Positions 6,796 through 10,283 of a stretch of 10,283 nucleotides of DNA are shown here, one piece after another. A program made the position numbers and the translations under genes. The stretch comes from DASPTR01 sp964475545. GTDB lineage: Archaea; Thermoproteota; Bathyarchaeia; Bathyarchaeales; Bathycorpusculaceae. Numbering within the stretch: position 1 is the stretch's first letter; the number at the start of each line of letters is the position of its first letter. Where the stretch lies: assembly GCA_964475545.1 (NCBI GenBank), contig CAYYXF010000047.1, positions 1-10,283 on the forward strand. Reading direction: 5' to 3'. The notes under the pieces were generated by a model, which was given only the letters and a program-made list of their open reading frames with translations, searched no databases and was not told the DNA's origin.

Positions 6796-6876
6796 ATGAA
6801 AAGAGCTAGTAAGAAACTTCGAAAAAGAAAGAGATTCTTGAAGAGGATGAAAAGAAAAGGAAGATGGAAAGAATGA
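6796..6876 (+). CDS. Very basic 26-residue ORF, possible eL41-like peptide
   Basis: The frame encodes MKRASKKLRKRKRFLKRM and then KRKGRWKE, with 16 of 26 residues Lys or Arg. Ribosomal protein eL41 is a 25-residue, almost wholly basic helix usually missed in archaeal annotation, and aligning the middle of this peptide with eL41 (a lone Leu in a Lys/Arg helix) gives a suggestive match. Low complexity makes chance agreement easy. GAGAGG lies at 6778-6783, 12 bases upstream, which is long. The stop overlaps ATG 6873 of another small frame by four bases (ATGA). The surrounding purine bias by itself produces Lys/Arg-rich frames, so this is a weak call. Confidence 0.25.
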   Translation: MKRASKKLRKRKRFLKRMKRKGRWKE

Positions 6877-7000
6877 GTGAATGTCTCGACCAGAAAACTG
6901 GGATTTGGTTTGACGGGAGTGAGCAAGTTAGTCGTCTCGTCATATAGTGTTGTGGGTATTAGATGCGGCAGTTCTGGTCGATGTTGTGGGAGATGGAAAA

Positions 7001-7195
7001 ATGAAATTGAGTCATAGAGAAAAGAAACTCCAGTTCCATGAAAAAGAGATGAAATATTGGGAACGTCAGCGCAGTCGGTACGAAGCTTTTGGGGAGATGG
7101 AGACTTGGCAGAAGGTGCACGATGTACTGTTTGAAAGGATCAAGAAGTTGGAAACCGAAGATCAGGATCAAGAAACGGGGAACGGATTGCATTAA
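7001..7195 (+). CDS. Small charged helical protein of unknown function
   Basis: A 64-residue protein, almost entirely charged and helix-forming (REKKLQFHEKEMKYWERQRS, later DVLFERIKKLETEDQ), probably a coiled coil or helical hairpin; the C-terminus is acidic. No family is recognised. The frame is open from GTG 6947, but ATG 7001 is chosen because GGGAG at 6988-6992 lies 8 bases upstream, and because the residues before it (LWVLDAAVLVDVV) differ in character. CATATAG at 6941-6947 could be the TATA box. It stands alone between the purine-rich gap and the zinc-ribbon operon. Confidence 0.5.
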   Translation: MKLSHREKKLQFHEKEMKYWERQRSRYEAFGEMETWQKVHDVLFERIKKLETEDQDQETGNGLH

Positions 7196-7338
7196 TGGTT
7201 GAACGCTACTAACGCTGAGTAACGCCCACATTCAAGTTCATTCGGCTCCTATTGAACGGAAACCTTTAAGTGTGTTGTGGGCCTTATTTTTGGTGATAAT
7301 TGGAAATTTACATTTTCAATTTCAACTTGAAACCAATA

Positions 7339-7346
7339 GAGGTGAT
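7339..7346 (+). promoter_or_regulatory. Strong ribosome binding site, unusually far from the ATG
   Basis: GAGGTGAT is a full match to the anti-Shine-Dalgarno end of archaeal 16S rRNA. The zinc-ribbon ATG is 20 bases downstream. The nearest in-frame triplet at normal spacing is ACG at 7352, and an in-frame TGA at 7343-7345 blocks anything further upstream. Confidence 0.6.
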
Positions 7347-7366
7347 TCTACACGTTCCAAAAAAGG

Positions 7367-7600
7367 ATGTTCGAGATTACATGCACTGACTGCGGCAAAA
7401 CTGCCGTGGTTCCCTTCAAGCCTACGATAGGCAAGCCGGTTTACTGTAGTACATGCTTCTCGAAACACGCGCTCAATCAAAGAGATAATGTCGGTATGAA
7501 CTCCAGTTTTGACCCGAAACAAGCATGGGCCCGACGAGGAGATAGTTGGCAAGGAAGAAAGGAGGAAGAGCATGCGATCGTTTTCCCAAAGGACTTCTAG
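7367..7600 (+). CDS. CxxC-x17-CxxC zinc-ribbon protein
   Basis: A 77-residue protein with two knuckles, C6-x2-C9 and C27-x2-C30, separated by exactly 17 residues (CTDCGKTAVVPFKP, then GKPVYCSTC). This is the known CxxC-x17-CxxC zinc-ribbon domain, typically with the PFKP and RPVYC-type flanks seen here. It should bind one zinc ion and act through nucleic-acid or protein contacts; the specific role is unknown. The rest is polar and probably disordered. The start is not settled: ATG 7367 is the only standard start, but the strong ribosome binding site lies 20 bases upstream. The in-frame residues FQKR just before the Met look like the N-terminal run-in of relatives. A winged-helix regulator gene follows after 24 bases, so the pair is probably an operon. 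Confidence 0.8.
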   Translation: MFEITCTDCGKTAVVPFKPTIGKPVYCSTCFSKHALNQRDNVGMNSSFDPKQAWARRGDSWQGRKEEEHAIVFPKDF

Positions 7601-7624
7601 CGCCCGCCTAAGAGGTGGTATAGC

Positions 7625-7924
7625 ATGTTAGGAATAAGAAATGTGCCTGAGAGAAACCGTAGCAAATTGGAGATCATAGCGGAGATACTGAGGAAATTGC
7701 GTCAACCAGCTGGTAAGACGAATATCATGTCTCATTGCAACATGAGCTCCGCACAATCAGGGCAATACTTGAATTATATGGAGTCAGTTGATCTTGTTCG
7801 GACAGATGGGATAAGGGGAAAAGTGACGTATCGGAAAACAGAAGCTGGTCGAGATTATCTGGGCCTTTATAATAAGATGGCTTTGCTACTTGATCCAAGC
7901 ATTTCTGCACCAGCCCTAATTTGA
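7625..7924 (+). CDS. Archaeal winged-helix transcriptional regulator (HTH_45-type)
   Basis: A 99-residue DNA-binding protein. RSKLEIIAEILRKL (about 12-25) is helix 1, KTNIMSHCNMSSAQSGQYLNYM (about 31-52) covers helix 2 and the recognition helix, and KVTYRKTEAGRDYLGLYNKM (about 66-85) the wing and final helix. This pattern (KTxIM, Sxxxxxx(Y/F)L, YxxTxxGxxFL) is that of the archaeal HTH_45 single-domain regulators, which usually act as dimers and often repress their own operon. GAGGTGG at 7612-7618 lies 6 bases before the ATG. It sits 24 bases after the zinc-ribbon gene. Its target is unknown. Confidence 0.8.
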   Translation: MLGIRNVPERNRSKLEIIAEILRKLRQPAGKTNIMSHCNMSSAQSGQYLNYMESVDLVRTDGIRGKVTYRKTEAGRDYLGLYNKMALLLDPSISAPALI

Positions 7925-8006
7925 CAATGAGCGGTATGGAGCAAAAAAGGATTGGGCAACAGCGGTTGTGCATGGGAGTTTGAGACTAGCATGTGAGGAA
8001 TGATTT

Positions 8007-8246
8007 ATGAAAATAGTCGAAGGTTGGAGAAGGATAGACAATCAAAGAGGATACATAAATGCGGCAACAGACCAGAGTCTTGTTGTTACGAAGAAACAAT
8101 ACGGAGAACACTACTTAGTCCTGCTGTTTCCCAAGATAAGAAATGATCATGAGGGAAGGAAAGTATCACCGGAGTTTCCAACTAGATCAAAGGCAGAATC
8201 ATTTGCTATGGATTGGATGGATAAGCATCCGAGAGGAGTCGATTGA
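8007..8246 (+). CDS. Small conserved-looking protein of unknown function
   Basis: A 79-residue soluble protein, probably beta-rich in the first half (GWRRIDNQRGYINAATD, QSLVVTKK, HYLVLLFP) and ending in a helix (SKAESFAMDWMDKHPRG). The alternating hydrophobic pattern and the regular ending look like a complete small domain. I cannot name the family. ATG 8007 has GAGG at 7995-7998, 8 bases upstream. It follows the regulator gene by 82 bases and may belong to the same operon. The frame stays open for 42 codons past its TGA (8244-8246) and looks protein-like there. Confidence 0.65.
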   Translation: MKIVEGWRRIDNQRGYINAATDQSLVVTKKQYGEHYLVLLFPKIRNDHEGRKVSPEFPTRSKAESFAMDWMDKHPRGVD

Positions 8247-8372
8247 AGAGCGCGCGCTGAGAAGATTAGCCCATTAGTATTCGACCCCCATAATGGTTAT
8301 TATTGGAGTCTAGGAGAACGCATCGCAAAAGCCTTTGACATAGGAAAGACTTACAGACCGAAACCGAAATGA
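8247..8372 (+). other. Protein-like open frame continuing past the TGA, without a start codon
   Basis: In the same frame as the 79-residue gene, the 42 codons after the TGA at 8244-8246 run to a second TGA at 8373-8375. They include FDPHNGYYWSLGERIAKAF and a basic end (YRPKPK). No ATG, GTG or TTG occurs in this frame after the first stop; the only rare alternative is ATT at 8265. It may be a readthrough extension, the tail of a broken gene, or chance. The first codons contain a GCGCGCGC run (8250-8257), a motif otherwise confined to intergenic DNA here, which argues against coding. Confidence 0.3.
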
Positions 8373-8412
8373 AAAATCGCTCGCAACTGAGCCTACGCAC
8401 AGCAGCAACTTC

Positions 8413-8494
8413 AATTTTCTAAATTCTGAATTAGATGGAATTTTAGAATTCTCTCTTAGTCTTGGTTAAAACTTAGACTTTAGAATTTCGAATT
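8413..8494. repeat. AT-rich block of inverted repeats
   Basis: Several related, partly palindromic words occur. TCTAAATTC pairs with GAATTAGA at 8418-8435 with one bulge. Nearby are TTTTAGAATTC (8441-8451) and TTTAGAATTTCGAATTT (8479-8495). AGTCT (8458-8462) pairs with AGACT (8475-8479). The block is far more AT-rich than its surroundings and sits in the gap between the zinc-ribbon operon and the 43-residue gene. It could be a regulator binding cluster or the scar of an element. Confidence 0.45.
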
Positions 8495-8567
8495 TATCCG
8501 TTACCTTGATTGATGATGATGTGAATAAGAGTAGTGGTTGGATAGTGCATCAGTAACAGCGAGACTT

Positions 8568-8607
8568 GAGAGAACAAAGAGATTGGAAGGAGATAGGCTT
8601 CGTCTAG
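8568..8607 (+). repeat. Intergenic repeat element, diverged copy D
   Basis: The 36 bases at 8568-8603 align without gaps to 8865-8900 of copy B, with 27 identical by my count, including the shared TATAGGCTTCGT/TAGGCTTCGT end. The hairpin half present in copies A, B and F has decayed here. It lies 297 bases upstream of copy B. Confidence 0.4.
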
Positions 8608-8660
8608 TTGCGATGTTGGAAAGAGGTGGATTTTTGCGATCTTGCATGTTGCTTATCTGA

Positions 8661-8792
8661 CTATTTCTTACCCTTAGTGTGCTTTGTGGGGAGCGCAACC
8701 TGCTTTCTCTGTTTCCTCTTCATTTCCTTAGCTCTTTGTAATTGCTTATGCTGTTCTAGACCTGCAGCTTTCTCTTTCTTGCTTTTTGACAT
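8661..8792 (-). CDS. 43-residue Lys/Arg-rich protein
   Basis: The frame begins MSKSKKEKAAGLEQHKQL and ends VALPTKHTKGKK. It is very basic, helical in the middle (QHKQLQRAKEMKRKQRKQ) with a flexible basic tail, as in small nucleic-acid-binding or ribosome-associated proteins; no family is recognised. ATG 8792 has no ribosome binding site, but GGTTTAATG on the reverse strand (8812-8820) is centred 24 bases upstream, fitting a leaderless start. TTTTAAAA at 8831-8838 would instead give a 17-base leader. The opposite strand has a longer open frame rich in Cys, Phe and Leu, best read as the shadow of this one. Confidence 0.5.
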   Translation of the reverse strand: MSKSKKEKAAGLEQHKQLQRAKEMKRKQRKQVALPTKHTKGKK

Positions 8793-8866
8793 ATGTTGAC
8801 ATCTTGTAAAGCATTAAACCTTAATGTTACTTTTAAAAGCATTGGTATTCTTCTTCTGAGGTTTGA

Positions 8867-8919
8867 AAGAACTGAGAAGTCGCAAAGAGGTAGGCTTCGT
8901 TGAGCTCGAAGAGCTCGTT
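8867..8919 (+). repeat. Intergenic repeat element, copy B
   Basis: AAGAACTGAGA at 8867-8877, GGTAGGCTT from 8889 and the hairpin GAGCTC-GAA-GAGCTC at 8902-8916, then GTT. The spacing from the first block to GGTAG is 22 bases, the same as in copy A. It ends about 42 bases before the TATA box of the CBS gene and just before the 16-bp palindrome. Confidence 0.5.
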
Positions 8920-8937
8920 GAGGATATTCCTAGGTTG

Positions 8938-8953
8938 TCTCAGCATGCTGAGA
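8938..8953. promoter_or_regulatory. 16-bp perfect palindrome, probable operator
   Basis: TCTCAGCATGCTGAGA is perfectly two-fold symmetric and ends 7 bases before the TATA box at 8961. This is where a dimeric archaeal activator or repressor would contact the BRE/TATA region. It cannot form an RNA hairpin without a loop and lies outside the predicted transcript, so a DNA-binding role is favoured. Confidence 0.5.
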
Positions 8954-8960
8954 ATAGAAC

Positions 8961-8969
8961 CTATATACA
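8961..8969 (+). promoter_or_regulatory. TATA box of CBS-domain gene
   Basis: CTATATACA is centred about 27 bases before the GTG at 8992, predicting transcription from the start codon. It is almost identical to the TspO-like gene's box (CTATATACG). Confidence 0.6.
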
Positions 8970-8991
8970 ACGATTGTGGACAACTAGATAA

Positions 8992-9498
8992 GTGGTTTTG
9001 TTGTCAGATCAGAACGAAGAGGAACAGAAAGAAGCCCGTCTACCATTGAAAGTCGGAGACGTAATGGTGAGGGAAGTAATCACTGTGGACGAAAATTCCA
9101 CGGTTAAAGAGGCTGTCGACATCATGAACGAGTTCCAGATAGGCAGTCTTATAGTGTTGGGAAAGGGGAAGGCAATGGGCATCGTAACCGAAAGAGACTT
9201 CCTGAGAAGGGTCATTGCAGGAGCAAAGGATGCTGAGAATACTAAGGTTAGGGAGATCATGACGGCCCCACTGGTTGTTGTTGAGCCAAGCACGGATCTG
9301 GAAGAAGCTGTGAAACTGATGTTTCAAAGGAAGATAAAGAAATTGGCCGTAGTTGATGGAAAGAAGCTTGTGGGCATAGTAACTCTAACAGACATTGCAC
9401 GCTTTCAGCCTCAAATGATAAAAATGCTGAAACAGCTTACCACAAAACAGACGGTGCCGAAGAGCATGCAGAAAGTCATTGATTTCTACATTGTCTAG
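8992..9498 (+). CDS. Two-CBS-domain (Bateman module) protein
   Basis: A 168-residue cytosolic protein consisting of a single CBS pair, which binds adenine nucleotides or SAM and usually senses energy state for a partner protein. CBS1 spans about residues 20-77 (KVGDVMVREVITVDENSTV through GIVTERDF at 63-70). CBS2 spans about 86-140 (VREIMTAPLVVVEP through GIVTLTDI at 128-135). The Thr-x-x-Asp of each ending is the usual ribose/phosphate contact. There is a short charged N-terminus and a 28-residue basic tail, but no other domain, so the partner is unknown. GTG 8992 is favoured as a leaderless start; TTG 8998 and 9001 are alternatives. The promoter carries a 16-bp palindrome. Confidence 0.88.
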   Translation: MVLLSDQNEEEQKEARLPLKVGDVMVREVITVDENSTVKEAVDIMNEFQIGSLIVLGKGKAMGIVTERDFLRRVIAGAKDAENTKVREIMTAPLVVVEPSTDLEEAVKLMFQRKIKKLAVVDGKKLVGIVTLTDIARFQPQMIKMLKQLTTKQTVPKSMQKVIDFYIV

Positions 9499-9626
9499 CG
9501 CGCGAAGAACCAAATTCTATAAAAGGAATGGTAGGAGCCTGAGGAACACTAGGCCTGTATAAACAAGTAGAACAACGGACACTCCAAGAAATATCACTGA
9601 TTCACATGATAGAAATGGTTCGAACT

Positions 9627-9700
9627 GGGGCTGCCCGGATTTGAACCGGGGTCTAGAGAGCCCAAGTCTCCAAGCCTAGACCAAGCTAGCCGACAGCCCC
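9627..9700 (-). tRNA. tRNA-Pro (anticodon TGG)
   Basis: The reverse strand folds as a 74-base cloverleaf. Acceptor GGGGCTG/CAGCCCC; D stem GGCT/GGCT with two G-U pairs and the D loop AGCTTGGTCTA; anticodon stem GGAGA/TCTCT around the loop CTTGGGC (anticodon TGG); T stem CCCGG/CCGGG with the loop TTCAAAT. There is no intron and no encoded CCA. It converges on the CBS gene. ATTTAAG at 9739-9745 (plus-strand reading) or the AATTCTAT region nearer the gene could serve as its TATA box. Confidence 0.95.
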
Positions 9701-9781
9701 TTCTAGCGTTGTTTGCAAGATAGAATTTCGAAAGACAGATTTAAGACATTCTCTAACGTCGAAGGGGCCGACATGCTTTTG

Positions 9782-10114
9782 CTATCTCTTTTTGACACCG
9801 CACTGCAACACTTTTGGGCAGGTCAAGCACTCGTCCGGGATAGGTCTGTCAGTTAGGGTCGCATTTAGGAAGCCCGTGTAGTTGGCGCATTTTGCAGGCG
9901 ACTGGAACACTTTCGGGTATTCCAATGGTGCGACGTGCTTGACCTTTAACCCTTCTATTCTTAGGTCAATTTTCGACATGCAGTGTGGGCAGGCGTAGTT
10001 GGATTGCCTTGGAAAGGTGGATGAGTCTGTTAGAACGGCTGGCCTGTCAAAAGCTTTGCCGCAGCCCTTGTATGGGCATTTTAGTTTTCCGCCGTAGTGT
10101 ATGTGGAAAGGCAA
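9782..10114 (-). CDS. Double Cys-cluster (zinc-finger-like) protein
   Basis: A 110-residue soluble protein with two metal-binding clusters. The first is C13-x4-C18 and C42-x2-C45 (CPYKGCGK, later YACPHC), a zinc-ribbon arrangement. The second is C76, C96-x2-C99 and C105, with IPDECLTCPKVLQC near the end. I recall an IP(D/E)ECLTCPK-type tail in uncharacterised archaeal proteins; it could hold zinc or an Fe-S cluster. A basic C-terminus follows. The TTG start at 10114 has GAGATGA 6 bases upstream and a TATA region at about 10166-10180, giving a leader of about 34 bases. Function unknown; nucleic-acid binding is a guess from the zinc ribbon. Confidence 0.75.
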   Translation of the reverse strand: MPFHIHYGGKLKCPYKGCGKAFDRPAVLTDSSTFPRQSNYACPHCMSKIDLRIEGLKVKHVAPLEYPKVFQSPAKCANYTGFLNATLTDRPIPDECLTCPKVLQCGVKKR

Positions 10115-10165
10115 TTTTGCTCATCTCTTTTGCACAGTGTTGGCTCTGCAATCAATATCTGTAAT

Positions 10166-10180
10166 ATTAATATTTAATAA
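10166..10180 (-). promoter_or_regulatory. TATA region of double Cys-cluster gene
   Basis: The reverse strand is TTATTAAATATTAAT, with several overlapping TATA matches. The best, TTAAATAT (10170-10177), predicts transcription near 10148. Confidence 0.5.
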
Positions 10181-10232
10181 GCCTATCTGTTCACATGCAC
10201 AACACAAATACACGTCACACAAACCCAAAAGA

Positions 10233-10283
10233 GCCTCGGCCGGGCTTTGAACCCGGGGCCTGCTGCTTACGAGGCAGCCGCTC
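10233..10283 (-). tRNA. tRNA-Thr (anticodon CGT), 5' part beyond window
   Basis: The reverse strand shows the 3' part: end of the D stem, anticodon stem GCTGC/GCAGC around the loop CTCGTAA (anticodon CGT), T stem CCGGG/CCCGG with the loop TTCAAAG, and the 3' acceptor strand CCGAGGC. The 5' acceptor, which should be GCCTCGG, lies past the window edge. No CCA is encoded. TTTTGGGTTTG follows the gene on the minus strand and may serve as a T-rich terminator. Confidence 0.9.

Larger units (their letters stand above)
6378..7000. other. Long gap with repeat copy, GCGCGC runs and purine-rich stretch
   Basis: No conventional gene is supported here. It contains repeat copy C (6429-6475), a GCGCGCGCG run (6544-6552), CGCGCG at 6616-6621, and from about 6620 to 6900 a plus strand strongly biased to A and G. 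That stretch holds only tiny overlapping plus-strand frames: 22 codons from ATG 6741, 26 from 6796, and 27 from ATG 6864 ending at 6947. The minus-strand open frame at 6606-6926 is rich in Phe, Leu and Ser because of the purine bias and is not credible. Confidence 0.5.

Noticed and set aside
6606..6926. Minus-strand open frame of 106 codons, hydrophobic
   Set aside because: Its Phe/Leu/Ser-rich product is what the complement of a purine-rich stretch must encode; no ribosome binding site or family resemblance.
7200..7230. AACGC repeated three times after the 64-residue gene
   Set aside because: Too short and irregular for a CRISPR or functional repeat; no array of equal spacers exists anywhere in the window.
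8505..8580. TGATGATG resembling a C box of a C/D guide RNA
   Set aside because: No CTGA D box at suitable distance and no second C'/D' pair.
8608..8799. Plus-strand frame of 63 codons rich in Cys and Phe
   Set aside because: It is the antisense of the Lys/Arg-rich 43-codon gene, which has the better promoter and composition.

Overview
The window looks archaeal. Several start codons sit about 24-28 bases downstream of an AT-rich TATA-like box with no ribosome binding site between, as expected for leaderless archaeal mRNAs. The protein families also fit: an archaeal winged-helix (HTH_45-type) regulator, a CxxC-x17-CxxC zinc ribbon, a two-CBS protein and Cys-rich zinc proteins. The tRNA genes encode no CCA. 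Gene order and small charged proteins suggest an uncultured TACK-type lineage such as Bathyarchaeia, but this is inference from style, not a marker gene.

Layout. Positions 1-1261 (minus): a TspO-like membrane protein, then a DUF6512-like membrane protein cut by an in-frame TGA. 1482-1709 (minus): a two-helix membrane peptide ending in seven prolines. 1831-2304 (minus): a DinB-fold protein. 2592-3536 (plus): a tandem GNAT acetyltransferase, followed by a SAM methyltransferase (about 3659-4396) and a LysE/RhtB exporter (4512-5138). 5150-5362 (minus) and 5440-5790 (plus): a charged small protein and an HExxH protein, divergent from one shared AT box. 6024-6377 and 7001-7195 (plus): small helical proteins of unknown function, separated by a purine-rich stretch of tiny basic ORFs. 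7367-8246 (plus): zinc ribbon, winged-helix regulator and a conserved-looking small protein, probably an operon, with an open frame continuing past the last TGA. 8661-8792 (minus): a 43-residue Lys/Arg-rich protein. 8992-9498 (plus): a two-CBS-domain protein. 9627-9700 (minus): tRNA-Pro(TGG). 9782-10114 (minus): a double Cys-cluster protein. 10233-end (minus): partial tRNA-Thr(CGT).

The genes do not form one obvious pathway. This is a patchwork of short, mostly single-gene transcription units. The least explained structure is a family of related intergenic elements near 2471, 4414, 6429, 8568 and 8867. They share AAGAACTGAGA, GGCTT and/or an AGCTC-nnn-GAGCT hairpin, all in plus orientation. 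Other unexplained signals are a 16-bp perfect palindrome before the CBS promoter, GCGCGC runs that occur only between genes, and two protein-like frames interrupted by TGA.
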